64,000 bases of DNA from Perognathus longimembris pacificus (lineage: Eukaryota > Chordata > Mammalia > Rodentia > Heteromyidae): contig NC_063172.1 of the NCBI RefSeq assembly GCF_023159225.1, positions 63,732,828 to 63,796,827 on the forward strand, in the 5' to 3' direction. Positions 12,568-24,589 of the stretch are shown here, in pieces. Positions within the stretch are counted from its first letter, which is position 1, and every line of letters starts with the position of its first letter. A model generated the notes under the pieces. It saw nothing but the letters and a program-made list of their open reading frames with translations. It ran no database searches and was not told where the DNA came from. A program made the translations under genes and the position numbers.

Positions 12568-13020
12568 TTAGACATTTATTTATTTTTATTATTAAAAAAT
12601 CTTTATTAAACAGAAGGGTTGCAGTTACATGAGTCAGGCAAAGAGTACATTTCCTTTTGGACAATGTCACCTCTTCCCTTGCTCTCTCCCAGGTTTTTCC
12701 TTCCATCCCAGCTACAAGTTGTGTAGTTCATTTTCAACACAGTGTCCAGTGAGTACCATTGTTGCATTTGTTAACCCTTTGTCCCTCCATTTTTCATGCC
12801 TACCTTTGCATTCCCAAAGACATATAGACAAACAAACCAAAGGTAAAAAAAAACACCTCTTGTTTCTATTGCCTGGAGTTTATTTAGATAAATATTATTC
12901 TGTATGATCCAATGCACATAGGCATTGTGCCTTTCTGTTCCTTCCCTGAGTATTCTCTCATATGTGGAAACTAGATCTAAAAATACAGTGGAACATAATA
13001 AAATATACAGCTGTCTAGCA
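12568..13020 (-). mobile_element. 5'-truncated L1, 3' UTR, antisense
   Basis: The plus strand starts with an A/T-rich tail and 'ctttattaaacag' and then the reverse complement of the recurrent L1 3' end ('gggttgcagttacatgagt', a pyrimidine-rich block, and 'cctcttgtttctattgcctg' further upstream in the element). The same order appears at 18120-18600 and 63042-63565. Open frames on either strand here are incidental. Confidence 0.75.
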
Positions 13021-13605
13021 TTCACACACAATAAGTCTGAAAGAGAACACTCTCAGGAAAGGGACAGAAAGGTACAATGCATCTGATCATTAGACTTTTA
13101 AAAAGGAGAGGTAAGAGTCTGCAGTAGCATATTTCTTTCTAAAGGGAAGATATATGTGCACTAAAAAAGGAAAAGACAATTATATAATACACACACTCCC
13201 ACTGGTGTAGAGTAATCCTCATAATCCTTTCATCAACAGTGATGACCAGTTGATAATGCTGTTAGATTTAACTGCAGCATCTTTTGTTTGCTTGATTAAA
13301 ACTACTGCTTGGCTTAATCACAAATTGTAAAAAAACATAAAAATTATATACTGAATATTTTTATGAACAAGAGCACATCTTCCTCCCCTTTGGAGTTACC
13401 AATCAACACTAATGATCATTTATGATGCAGTTAAATTAACTAATATTTTGATAGACTTGATTAAATAAATTGCTTAGATTGGTTGTCTGATCACCCAGAT
13501 GTTTGTGAGGAGAAGAATCTCGGTAATGGTGTTATGCTTCAGATGCATGTATGGGGTGAATAGGGGTTTTGTGTTGTTGTTTATTGTACAAGAAGAAGCT
13601 TTCTT

Positions 13606-13839
13606 TTCTTTTTTTTTTCCATTTTTATTTTATTTTTATTTTTTTGCCAGTCCTAGGCCATGAATTCAGGGTCTGAGCACTGTCCCTGGCTTCTTTTTTG
13701 CTCAAGGCTAGCACTCTGCCACTTGAGCCACAGAGCCACTTCTGGCCATTTTCTGTATATGTGGTGCTGGGGAATCGGAACCCAGGGCCTCATGTATACG
13801 AGGCAAGCACTCTTACCAGTAGGCCATATTCCCAGCCCC
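13606..13839 (-). repeat. IDL-Geo-type SINE with 16-bp TSD
   Basis: T-rich tail at 13606-13645, SINE body in reverse orientation to 13839. Target duplication AAGAAGAAGCTTTCTT at 13590-13605 and 13840-13855 is perfect. The TTCTT part of the duplication matches the expected L1 endonuclease site on the minus strand. Confidence 0.93.
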
Positions 13840-13855
13840 AAGAAGAAGCTTTCTT

Positions 13856-15847
13856 AATTTGAGTTTTCTCATTTCATTTTGAATTCATCTATGAAAGGGG
13901 AAGCAAAGAAAAATGTAAGGATTTCTACCTTGTTTTGCTCATGGTCTCCTCTGTTGTCTTAGGAATGTTATATTTTCCTATTGCCCCATTCATAGATTTA
14001 GAAAATTGTTTTGAACAGTTTCTGTAGAGAGTAATTAATTCCAGTAATCACTTTGTGCTTGCATATGGACCTTTGTGAAATGTCTGGTTGGGAAATGCCA
14101 AGGTTTGTTCCTGTTGTCTTTGGTAATTTCGTAAATAAATGTGCTATTGTGCAGGAGAAAGGGACTATTACGAACCTTTTTGATTAGGTTGGGTGTTCTC
14201 ATTCAAAACTGCTGCTACTTTTTTAGCCTTCATTTCAAAAGTCCTACTTTAAATAATCTAGCCAAAGGTAGCTAGGCAGGTCTAGTGTGGTCTATGCTAA
14301 TTTCAGAGCAAGCAACACTTATATCTTGGTTCTCCAGTTGAAGCCCAGATAGTCATCAAATAGTACCTCCAATCACATACAGACTCCTCAGTCTGCAACC
14401 ATCTAATAATTTAATACCATTGGAAAAATGGCACATTTTATACCTCCAGTATCTTATAATCTCTGTTAGGAAAATGGTCTAGTTATTCACTGAAAGCTCT
14501 TTTGGTCACTAAAAGACATCTTGATGACTTGGAATACTGTACGTGACATGTTGTTAAATAGGTTCAACTAGTCATCATGTAAAAAAACCTTGCAAAGATA
14601 TCCAAATATATAGGTGATAGGATTATGAGTAATTGCCTTTTAAAGACTAGATTCGTACAGTAACCATTATTTTCTAAACGATTTTAAAATAGGTTTTAAA
14701 AGCAAAAAAAAAAAAATCACACCCATAGATTGCAAGGGAAAAGGTAAGAGATTAATAAAATGTATTTCTGAATTGTTTTTCAGTTGTTTTCTGTGGGCTT
14801 TCAAATTTCATGAGGGAAAAAGCCTTTATAATCAGAAATAAAAGGCTCACAAAAGTGAAAAGAAAGTGGCGTATTCTCTAACAGTCTATGTTAACCACTT
14901 ATCTCAAAATCAGAGTCAGACTCGACAATCTGCTCAGAGGCGAGGCCATGGATTCATGCATTATGCCACATTGCCACCATGCAGCTGAGGGTCATTCCGT
15001 GTAGTTCCCTAATCCCGTTGGCTGCTGTTTGTATGAATCCGTATTCCTCCCCATATTTTAGGACAATGTCAGTCAATTCCTTCTCACCAGCACTGTCAGG
15101 GGCTCTTTCAAGATATGGCTCTCTTGAATGTGCCTTGCTTCTCAATCCCTGTTGTTTGTATCACTGGCCATCTTCGCAGTTTTTCTAATCACAGCTGCTG
15201 ATGTTAGATGCAGTTACTAATTTAAATCTCTCACCTTTCCAAACTGCAAACTCTACTTTCTCCCTTGTGTCTTTGAAAGGTTATTTGCAAATCATGCCCT
15301 CACACACACACAAAAAGTAAAAATTTAAAATTAGCAGACAGAGCCAATGGAAAAACAGGTCCAATTTTAAAGTCTGAGCAAGCCACAGAATAATGACTCA
15401 TTAATCCCAGGATTTGGAATGTGGTAAGATCATTAGTCACTTTTTGGGTTCTTTTGAATTAAGATATACTAAATTCTTTGTATGATTTTTTGAACCAGTG
15501 TCAAAATAATTGTTTTTAGATAAAACAACTGGGAGCAGTAATTGTGTTGGCACTTGTATTCCTTTTCTCACTCTCTCAAGAAAAAATAAAAACAAAGGAA
15601 TGAGTATGGCACTTTGAGAGTACAGAATGGCCACTTCCTTTTTTGATTATGGTTATAGGAAATAATGAAATTAGTATTTCCTTAGCCTGTGACTAAGTAG
15701 CACTCCTAAGTCATATGACTTAAGTAGCCTGTACTTAAGTAGCACAACTTAAGAAATTTTCTCCCTGAAATCCCACATTATGTATATCTTATGAAATCAC
15801 AGTCTTTTACTACTTTACTTTCCCAGTCAGGCCATGAGAACATAGTG
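13856..15847. other. Unique non-coding sequence
   Basis: No recognised element. At 15680-15755 a short degenerate direct repeat built around 'aagtagca' and 'cttaagtag' occurs three times. The overlapping opposite-strand open frames near 14954-15188 have no recognisable domain. Confidence 0.5.
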
Positions 15848-16044
15848 TTGTTGTTGTTGTTGTTTTTTTCCCAGTCCTGGGCCTTGGACTCAGGGCCTGA
15901 GCACTGTCCCTGGCTTCTTTTTGCTCAAGGCTAGCACTCTACAGCACCACTTTTGGCCACTTTCTATATGGTGCTGGGGAATCGAACCCAGGGCTTCATG
16001 TGCACGAGGCAAGCACTCTTGCCACTAGGCCATATTCCCAGCCC
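15848..16044 (-). repeat. IDL-Geo-type SINE with imperfect TSD
   Basis: The plus strand has a TTG-rich and T-rich tail (15848-15870) followed by the inverted dimeric SINE ending 'tattcccagccc'. A short internal deletion removes the 'gccacttgagccac' segment. Flanks 'agaacatagtg' (15837-15847) and 'agaatgtagtg' (16046-16056) are a duplication with two changes. Confidence 0.9.
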
Positions 16045-16143
16045 AAGAATGTAGTGCTTTTGTATTCTCTCATTTATCACCACAATTTTTCATTAAAGTC
16101 CAGGCAGAAGAAGCCAAATAAATGACACTTCCAACTTTTCTAA

Positions 16144-16748
16144 TTCCTTTTGTTTGTTTTATTTGCTAGGGTTTGAATTCAGGCCCTTGTGCTTGCTAAG
16201 CAGGCACGCCACGGACGGGCCACCATATCCACAGTCCTTTGTTCTGCTTGAATTATGCTTGAATAAGGTCTCACATTGTCCCCTAGCCAGTCTGTACTCC
16301 TATTTATACTTCCTAGTAGAATGACACTAAGATCTCATGCCAAGATTTTCATTGGTTATACATAGGGTTCTCTTGAACATTTTTTTTCTGTTTGTTTTTT
16401 TGAAAGAGTTTTATTTTATTTTTCATTTCTTTATTGTCAAAGTGATGTACAGAGGGGTTACAGTTTCATACATAAGGCAGTGAGTACATTTCTTATCCAA
16501 CTTGTTACCTCCTCCCTCATTTTTCCCCTGCCTTCTCCCTCCCCACATTCCTCCCCCCCCATGAGTTGTATGTACAGTTGGTTTACACCATATAGTTTTG
16601 TAAGTATTGCTGTTGCATTGGATTGCCTTTTTATCCTTTGACTCTCGATTTGGGGAACTAGTTTTCACCCCAGCTGGCCTTACATCATAATCCTACCTAT
16701 CTTAATTCCCTGAGTAGTTAGGATTGAGAGTGTCAGTTACTGGGCATT
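16144..16748 (-). repeat. Old composite SINE (antisense) interrupted by an L1 3' end
   Basis: ID-like and B1-like units occupy 16144-16385. The second B1-like unit resumes at about 16660 ('caccccagctggccttaca') and ends near 16748. The interrupting L1 tail is at about 16380-16659. The split point falls inside the second B1-like unit, so the SINE is older than this L1. Confidence 0.65.
16380..16659 (-). mobile_element. 5'-truncated L1, 3' UTR, antisense, inserted in a SINE
   Basis: Oligo-T/TTTATT tail followed by 'ctttattgtcaaagtgatgt' (about 16428-16447) and the rest of the recurrent L1 3' end, including a C-rich run at 16552-16560. It is one of the better-preserved copies and close to the 63042 copy. 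Confidence 0.8.
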
Positions 16749-17879
16749 GTTCAAATTTACTTTTGATAATGTGGTTTTTTACTCTTGCTTAGGCCAAAGC
16801 TACTTCCACTTAATAATTTCAAGACAGTAACTTGTACCATATTTAATATTTGAAATATGGCGATTGTTGCTATTATCTTGTTTAGTAATATTAATAGTAT
16901 TTCTTGTTTAGCTTTCACCTAGCTTGTTGTATCCCCGAACCTTGGACATGCCATGTATATTTTAATATTTATAGAGCCGGAATTGTGCCAGAAAGGGTTA
17001 TTCAATAGGTGTCTAATTAATCTTGGGCTTCTGCTTTACAAAGTAATTTCTCTTGTATGTACCTTATAATCTGTCTACATTTTATCTTCTCCTAATTGAT
17101 CACTAGTTAATAGGTTTTTTACTCTTACTTATTTGTCCTACTTGGGATACTTTTTTCCCCCTCTGTTCTTCATATTTCTTTTAACCTACAATTCTTTTCA
17201 TCTTGAAAGTAAGGACCTAATAATATTACTGTCCTAATATACTCAAAGAAGGAATAACACTGTCACTACCAGTTAATAACCATGCAAATAATAATGTTAA
17301 CATACACTCTTCTAAGATGCTTAAACTTCTGTCATTGGTCTCCACTTCAAGCCTATAGACAGGCTCTGCTATTATTCTTACTCCTATTAAGGACACAAAA
17401 GACCAGTGAGGTAAAGATCAAAGTGAGCCAGAAGCATGGCTGGCATGGAAAACAGGAAATAGGGTTTCTTGAGTCCACACTTTATAATTCTACACTGTCT
17501 CTCAAGGTAAGGATCGCAAATGCAGCCTTAAAATCAACATGTACCTACCAACGAGTGCATCTGGTTGTTAATATTATTATGTGTAGTCCTCACTATTCTG
17601 AGGATTATTATATAATGCTCATATATGAAATCTGAAGTTGTATAGGCTCCTATATGCATAGCTCTGAATTCTCTCTTCTATAAACTAAATTTGGAATGGA
17701 TTCCTCAACAATTTTTCCTAAACAAGTTTTTTTCTTTGTTTGTTTACCTACCCATAGTGAATATTTTTCTTTTAGTATTATGTGGTACTTTTGTAACTCT
17801 TACTTTTTTATTATGAGTGTATATTAATTATACAGAGAATTTTCACTGTTGTATTTATATATATGCAAATAATATTCAT
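16749..17879. other. Unique AT-rich sequence
   Basis: No recognised repeat. The 117-residue open frame at 17282-17635 has no recognisable domain or coding signature. Confidence 0.45.
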
Positions 17880-18600
17880 TGATCAAATTCACTCCATTAT
17901 TCTATTGTATCTCCCTCCCCTCCTTTAAAATAATTTTATTCAACTCCATTATTCTTTTTCATACATGGGTACATAATTGTGTGACCATGCTAAATCCCCC
18001 ACATGCTAAACGATCTCATTTCTGCCTCTCCACTCTCACTGAGACCCACCTACAAACAACTTCTTCTTTCACATTGATGCCATTTATTTTCCTTAGGTAC
18101 AGATTCCACATTTGAGCAGGAACATATGTATTTATTGTTTGCTCACATTTTTCTCCCCCTTCTTTCCCCTTCTGACTCCTCCCCCAAAGTAGTAAAGTTC
18201 ATTTCCAACATAGTGTCTTGTGAGTATCACTGTTGCATTGGTTCACCCTTTGTCCTTTGTCTCACCATTTTGATAATCCCCTTCCCTTCCCCAAATCAGA
18301 AAAAACGCATGTACAAGACACCAGGCACCAAAAAGAAAATGGCAACAGGGGATAATCCAAAGGAATAAAAGAAAAAAAATAACTTCACACAGCAATAATA
18401 ATAACACAACAACAACAAAACCCCTCTTGTTTCCATATCTTGGAGTTCATTTCAATTAGCATCATTTTATATGGTCATATGTAAATAGTTATTGAGCCAC
18501 TGCGATCCTCCGCTAGGACTATTCTAGACATATACTAACAATTACAAATGAGGGAAACCATGGTGACTATGTTTCTTTGGGTCTGGCTCACTTTTATTTC
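17880..18600 (-). mobile_element. L1 3' region, antisense, longer copy
   Basis: The block 18120-18500 contains the conserved order of this L1 3' UTR in reverse: 'tatttattgtttgctcacat', pyrimidine-rich runs, 'agtatcactgttgcattggt', then 'cctcttgtttccatatcttg'. The upstream stretch 17880-18120 appears continuous with it but is less certain. An oligo-T tail is not obvious, so the 3' end may be rearranged. Confidence 0.6.
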
Positions 18601-18611
18601 CAGTTAAGCAC

Positions 18612-18750
18612 CAGAAAATGAGAGTGGTGTTGTGGCTAAAAATGGTAGAGTGCCCAGGCACTGTGTTCAAATGCTACAACCAACAACAACCAAAAAATTG
18701 AAAAAAAGAAAAAGAGTTAAGGAAAGAAAGAAAAGAAAGAAGAAACCCTT
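18612..18750 (+). repeat. Partial ID-type SINE with A-rich tail
   Basis: A short ID-like unit ('ggtgttgtggctaaaaatgg', then 'tgtgttcaaatgctacaacc') is followed by an A-rich and GAAA-rich tail. Diverged and incomplete. Confidence 0.5.
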
Positions 18751-19214
18751 TACTGGCCTATTTATAAACATGGAATATCTTCATTCCTCAATAAAAGGAT
18801 ATTTCACATTTCAACTCCCCTCACAGAGATGGCACTCATTTTGGTATGGGAAACCTATCCTATCTTTAATTGGATGAGAAGTATACTTAAAAGAGCAGTA
18901 CACGATAGATGCATTCGGAAATACAAGCAAACAAATTTGTATTTCTTACCTAATTATGTATAGGACATTGGTTAAGTCACTGAGATAGGTAAAAGATATC
19001 TCAGTAAAAGATGAAGTTCTGAGTGTATGAGCACATGTACATACAAGTGCATGTTCTTGCTAGACATAGAGAAATCCTTCAAAGAGGCTAATGTTTGTTT
19101 GCTGTTATACTTGGTGCAGATAGATGCACCCTGGACTTTATTGTGGTCCTTGTAATAAGTGTACTGATTGTATCTCTGCCTAAGAAAGGAGCAAAATTGG
19201 ATCTTGTAAAAGAA

Positions 19215-19345
19215 GGCTTTTGAAATTATCCTTAAGTACTTGTACAAAAAAGTTACCACTGAACAGAGGAGTTTATGAATATAATGCATCTTGATCAATG
19301 TCACTCCTTTAAATATTCTCACCCACACCCAGCCCACCCATTTTC
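19215..19345 (-). mobile_element. Diverged L1 3' end, antisense, second type
   Basis: The minus strand carries 'gtgacattgatcaagatgca', also found on the plus strand at 60986-61005. Downstream, both read into a short A/T-rich tail with 'ttgtacaa'-like bases. The shared order indicates a repeat family, probably an older L1 3' end. Confidence 0.5.
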
Positions 19346-20356
19346 TTACACTTTTAAACTTTGTAGTATGAGAAGTTATGGGGTTGCAAAAATATGAGGT
19401 GGCAGGTGCCTAACCCAAGCACAACCTCCGCGATTGAGGCCACCATTCTGCCTGGTAAGGAGCTGTAAAAAAACAGGAGGAAGATGGCTGTCCACCACAT
19501 ATGTTCCAGACTCTTTTGTAGAGGCCAGTTGGTACCTTGGTACCACTGAGTAGCAGGGCCCCAAAATGTCTTCTATCTAAACAGAAGTTGGTGGAAGTAA
19601 TTTCAGTGTGGCCTTTTCTGATCTTAAAGAGCATGTTCAGTTATTGAGGAGTAAGCTTTCACTTGATCAATAGCAACTGCATTTAACAGTATGCTAAAGG
19701 TCGTGAAGCATCAGTCTGAGGGGCCACTTTCAAGAAGCTTGAATATTTGCCATTGGCTAGAAAGAGGAGAACCTAGTGTGGGCTGGTTTTCTCACCTCAG
19801 CAGTGCCATGTGAGTCCCTCTGGCCTAAACCAACAGGCATTTGGCAGCAATGTCCTCCATGCTTCTGATGAGCTAATCGATTATCTTATGTTAGATATAA
19901 TCCAAACTTATTTAGGACAATCCTTGCTTGTGGCAGTTTCTGCAAGAAAAAAATACTATGTTCTCTTTTAAACATTTAAGAAGTAATAAGCAAGTTAATA
20001 TCTATACATACATTATACTTGAGGCTTCTTCCCTCAAGGATTTTATTGAGAACAGATGTACTGAAAGCAGCCTGTCCCTCATGGGTATTGGTGTCTGGAT
20101 AACACTTTGCAGGAGACAGTAAGAGGTGTGGGAAGTTGAACTCCACTTATGAAAGCAAAAACAACAGGAAGGTACGAAGGTGGTTCACTTAAGTTTTGAG
20201 AATTCTGAAAGGCCAGCAGGGTGGGGAGGGCTGTAATCACCTGGAGATGCAGATTGATAAAAATCATCTTGGAGTGCAGAGAAAGAGGTAGGTGCAGGAA
20301 ACTGGGTTGGAAAAGCTGATGCAAGGCAAGTTCTGGAAATGAACAATAGACAAAAA

Positions 20357-20357
<1 letters not shown>
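19346..20357. other. Unique sequence
   Basis: No recognised repeat. The minus strand of 19376-19640 is open in two frames for about 70 residues without a recognisable domain; a decayed processed pseudogene cannot be excluded, but I could not match it to a gene. Confidence 0.4.

Positions 20358-20400
<43 letters not shown>
20358..20400. repeat. (CA)n microsatellite
   Basis: Pure CA run of about 43 bp. Two Val-Cys-rich open frames on the minus strand are artefacts of this repeat. Confidence 0.98.
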
Positions 20401-20403
<3 letters not shown>

Positions 20404-20699
20404 GAAAATACAATGAAAAACAATTCCTTTCCTGCCTTAGGAATTTTAGAGCTCAAAATTAAAATCACTGGCATGTTTCTATCTTACTTTAAGTAAATGT
20501 TAAATAGTGATGCATTTGCTGTTCCAATGTATCCTTAAGCTATTTAGACAGTTTTGATGTAAGCCTTTTATTGCTTAAATGTCAGTGGTAGATTTGTATA
20601 GATATTAGACAGAAGTTCTTACTAGGTTACAGTCAAAACATTATGTGTTTGAGTTTATATATTATTCAAAAATAACTCAAAACACAAGCAAAAAGGTAC

Positions 20700-20865
20700 T
20701 ACAGAGAGATTAAAGAGAGGGGAAAAAAACAAGGTAATAAGACACGAGGGAGAATTACATCTTCCTTCTGTCTCTATTAACAAGGAAGGAAAATATAAAA
20801 TGGAGGAAGAAGAAAAATAAGGATGGAAGGAAGAAAATAGAAAAGGGGAGGAAGAAAAGCCAAGG
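20700..20865. repeat. Purine-rich low-complexity tract
   Basis: GGAAGAA/AGGAA-rich plus strand, imperfect, about 165 bp. Not a pure microsatellite. Confidence 0.7.
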
Positions 20866-21104
20866 CACACAACAATATAGTTACTTTCTGTGATACTTCT
20901 ACAGTGCCAATGTCAAATAAAAAGAGCTTTTGGAATGGTTTATGATAACAGATACCCTCAAATTCCCAGTTGCTAAATCAGGTCAAGATCAGTAGCTCAT
21001 TCACATTACAACTCAGGAGGACTGAGCTGCTTTCCTGCAACAGAAAAGAAGACAATGGAAGCCCTGCATTGGACGACTTGGGAGTGGTACATTGTTCTCT
21101 CTGT

Positions 21105-21493
21105 CCTCTGCTTTTATTATTATTATTATTGTATAGAGAGGTTATAGTTTCATATGTAAGGGAGTGAGTACATTTGTTATCCAACTTGTTACCTTCTCCC
21201 TCACTCCCCACCTCCTCCTCCCTCCCCATTTCCTTCTTCCCACCATAAGTTGTACAGATGGTTTACATCTTATAGTAAGTATTGCTGTTGCACTGGTTTG
21301 TCTAACCCAGATGCCCCTCAGTAAACGAATGGATCAGGAAAAATGTGGTACATATACACAATGGAATTTTATGCCACTATCAGAAAGAATGACATTTCCC
21401 GTTCCTAAGGAAATGGAAGGACAAAAAAAATTATACTAAGTGAAGTGAGACAGACCCGAAGAAACATGGATTCTATGGTTTCTCTCATAGGGA
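21105..21493 (-). mobile_element. L1 3' end with 5' inversion (twin priming)
   Basis: Positions 21112-21300 are the L1 3' UTR in antisense orientation, beginning with a TTATTA run and 'tagagaggttatagtttcat'. Directly abutting at about 21303, positions 21303-21493 are the end of ORF2 in sense orientation: 'aaatgtggtacatatacaca' at 21342-21361, then 'ttatactaagtgaagtgaga' and 'tcatagggaataatt'. In the full element ORF2 precedes the 3' UTR in the same orientation, so here the upstream part is inverted relative to the tail, the classic twin-priming structure. Confidence 0.75.
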
Positions 21494-21499
21494 ATAATT

Positions 21500-21785
21500 G
21501 TACTCTCTCTTCCTTCTTTCCTTCCCTTCCTCCCTTGTCTTCATACCCCACCCCTCTCTCTCTTTTGGAATGGGGTTTGAATTTGAGACCTCATCTTTGC
21601 ATGGTTTGCATGCTTGGACCTGGCCCTCTACCACTTAAGTAATGTCTCTAGACTGGCTTTTTGTTGGCTATTTTTAGAAACAGGCAAGCTTTTTTCTGCC
21701 CCAGGTGGCTTTGAATTGTAATCCTCCAAACCTCAATATCTTAAGCAGCTAGGATTACAGCCTGAGTCACCACCAATACCTGGTG
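21500..21785 (-). repeat. Old composite SINE, antisense, with CT-rich leader
   Basis: Pyrimidine-rich start, then antisense ID-like unit ('ggggtttgaatttgagacct') and B1-like unit ('agctaggattacagcctgag'). Confidence 0.6.
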
Positions 21786-22077
21786 TGAAGTGTGGTTAGA
21801 TCTGCACTTCCAATAACAAATGACAAATCTCCGCACTTCATAAATTAAGATCAGCGAAGTCTAGCAGCAGAGTTGGGTTCCTTCCAGCCCATTGCTGTCC
21901 AATATGATTTTGCACCTCCAGTGCCAACAAATGAGGCCCTTTTAGGTCATTTTTTCCTCATGTTTTTAGTGAGCCCTCTCCTTCTACGAGGTTTAGAGCA
22001 TCAACCCTACTCCAGGCAAGCGGTTCCCATCATCTCTCCAGAACAAAGCTGGAGCCTTCTATGAAAGGTTGTTCTTT

Positions 22078-22372
22078 TAGCATTGAGATTTTAATTTAAG
22101 GCTTCATACTCCCTAGATAGGGGCTCTCGCACTTGAACCATGCCTGATTTCTTTTTGTTTTTCCCATAGGGTCTCATGTTTCCAGGCAATCTTAGAAACT
22201 AGATGAAATACCTCTGCTTCCCTTGTAGCTGGGATTATAAGTGTGCACACCATGTCTGTCTTGTTTGATCGAGGGTATTACTAATTTTGGCTGGCCTAGA
22301 ATTATAATCGTGTTATACCCACTTTCTGAGTAGCTGAGATTATAAGGTTGTACCTCCATATCTAGTCATTGA
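22078..22372 (-). repeat. Old composite SINE, antisense
   Basis: An ID-like fragment near 22100-22150 and two B1-like units ('tgtagctgggattataagtg' and 'gagtagctgagattataagg') separated by 'gtctgtcttgtttgatcgag'. Strongly diverged. Confidence 0.6.
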
Positions 22373-22447
22373 GACTCTGCTTGACATGAACTAAATTAAT
22401 TCTTTCAGTGCTTGAATTGTGTCACAACTTGTCTTTTGATTTTGACC

Positions 22448-22572
22448 TACTTTTTAAAATTAATTTATTTTGTTGTTGTTATAGAGGTGAGGTACGGAAA
22501 GATTTCAATTACACAAGTCAAGTAATGAGTATATTTTCCTTTCACACGGTGTCTTCTGTTCCCCCACTTTGA
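22448..22572 (-). mobile_element. Short L1 3' end, antisense
   Basis: A/T-rich tail with a TTG run, then diverged 'gaggtgaggtacggaaagat' and 'agtaatgagtatattttcct', truncated about 120 bp from the tail. Confidence 0.65.
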
Positions 22573-23144
22573 TTTTGACCTCTATTTCTTGTTAATACAC
22601 AGGTATATTTGTCCTTGAACAAAATTATACTTTTTTCTTTAAATATTTTTCCTTAATTTTAAATCATTTAATAATGGTAAAAAATTAAGCTTTCATACTT
22701 CACATCAAAAGTTACACTTTCATATTCTTGTAATTATGCTGGAGAGAAAATAGAATGCAATTACTGGAGTAAATTTAGCTTTTGTATAAAAGAAATCTAT
22801 GGTAGAAGTATAATTATTATAATAGCATAGTAAATATACAGATTGTAACATGCAGCTATTTTTCAGTATGATTATTACCGTGTTGCTATTACTAGAACCG
22901 ATTTACTATAGTTTTACTAGGTAAAATATTAGTTACTCTATTTTTCATGTAATAACTATGGCTTGTTGTGGGTTTATGACAGAACTAGAGTGTTTTTATA
23001 ATGGATTTTTCTTATGTTGCACTTGTAACTAATAGAGAAGGATTTTTAACGTGTTCTGTTAGCTTTTCTTTTCTTTTCTCATGACCTAGAGCATATTACT
23101 TTGTTTTCTTCTATAAAAAAGGCATTCATTGAAAGAATAATACC

Positions 23145-23357
23145 TGGCTGGGAATATGGCCTAGGGGTAAAGTGCTCACCTTGTATACTTGAAGCCCTGG
23201 GTTCAATTCCTCAGCACGACATACATAGAAAAAAGCCGGAAGTGGCGCTGTGGCTCAAGAGGTAGAGTGCTAGCCTTGAGCAAAAAGAAGCTAGGGACAG
23301 TGTTCAGGCCCTGAGTCCAAAGCCCAGGACTGGCAACAAAAACAAAGCAAAAATATA
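23145..23357 (+). repeat. IDL-Geo-type SINE, sense, with 13-bp TSD
   Basis: The body starts 'ggctgggaatatggcctag' and ends in an A-rich tail. Perfect duplication AAAGAATAATACC at 23132-23144 and 23358-23370. The first ID unit keeps a B-box-like 'ggttcaattcc' near 23198, so it was probably transcribed by RNA polymerase III when active. Confidence 0.93.
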
Positions 23358-23370
23358 AAAGAATAATACC

Positions 23371-24570
23371 ATTCAAATATAATGTCCAGTCTATTAATTG
23401 CTTGAATATATTGAAATAAAATGTTAAGCTTCTAAACACATTGGAATGCTCTCCATCACTATAAATCATTTTAGTACTCATAATAAAGGTGACACATATT
23501 CTCAAAATTTAAATATTCAAATTAACATGCTATGAACTTTCCAAAATGAAATAATGAGGATTGGACTATCTTTGAGGGTGTGCTTGTCTTCATTGTTTTG
23601 GTGGGACAAACTTTCTCCCAACTCTGATCCCCCTAAGCTTCAGTTTCTTTTCTTGTCTTCTTAAGGGATGCCTTCATTGCCTGGCCATACTAAGATTAAC
23701 ATGCTTATGCATTAAAAGCATGACTATTTCTTAAAATCTGGTTGTATGTATGACATACCACACATTTGAAGATACTACTCCAGTCCTGATTATAATTAAA
23801 CTAATACTATAATAAATAAATAAAATAGTTGAGTACTCTGCAATATGTAATATCTGCTGAGTTCTTGATTTTCTTGGATTCACTAATGACAATATTTTCT
23901 TCTGCAAAGGAACCAGGAATACACTGGCTTTGATTTTTACTGGGTAGTACATTTCTCAGACTCTTGGAAAATAAAGAGTTCAATAGTAGAATTATAGAAA
24001 GAAAGAAAGACTCCATTCTTTCCTTTCTGAAAGTTGAAAGCATTTGGGAGAGAGGGTTGAGAAAGATAGAAATTAAGATGTAAGCTACATTAATTGGAGG
24101 AAGTGGCTTAGGTTCCTAGAGGAATCCTTTTGATATCCATTCCCTAATGAAGCCTCCTCTGGTGTCATTGGCAGTTGGAGGCAGAGCTGTAAGCCAACCC
24201 TGAAAAGGCAGGCATCCCTCACCACTGAGAAAGGGACCCGATGCTCTTACCTCAGTGGCTCTGAAGGGCAATATGACTGCATGCTGATCAGTAGAAATGC
24301 AGGCAGAAGTAAAGTTTGCATTTCTCAGCCAGGCCCATAAAACTCTGTGTGCAGTCTTCTACTATTTTTTCATGATCCTGACATATCCTAAGGCTTTACC
24401 AGAAAAAAACAAGAAGCAACAAGACATGGAAACACAGCTAGAAAGAGAGAATGTGGGTTCCTGAAAGCTTCATGGAAATGCTGATTCTTTTATCCTACCC
24501 TTTTAATGTATACCTGACAACTACATGGGTGAGAATAACTATTACATTAAAACTGCTAACTATTCTAGTT
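23371..24570. other. Unique non-coding sequence
   Basis: Nothing recognised before the ERV cluster. Short open frames on the minus strand (23203-24043) overlap the SINE or AT-rich sequence and have no support. Confidence 0.5.
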
Positions 24571-24589
24571 GATATTGTAATATGGAGGT

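Noticed and set aside
20079..20474. 131-residue minus-strand frame with Val-Cys repeats
   Set aside because: Its centre is the CA microsatellite and the flanks show no domain or codon bias.
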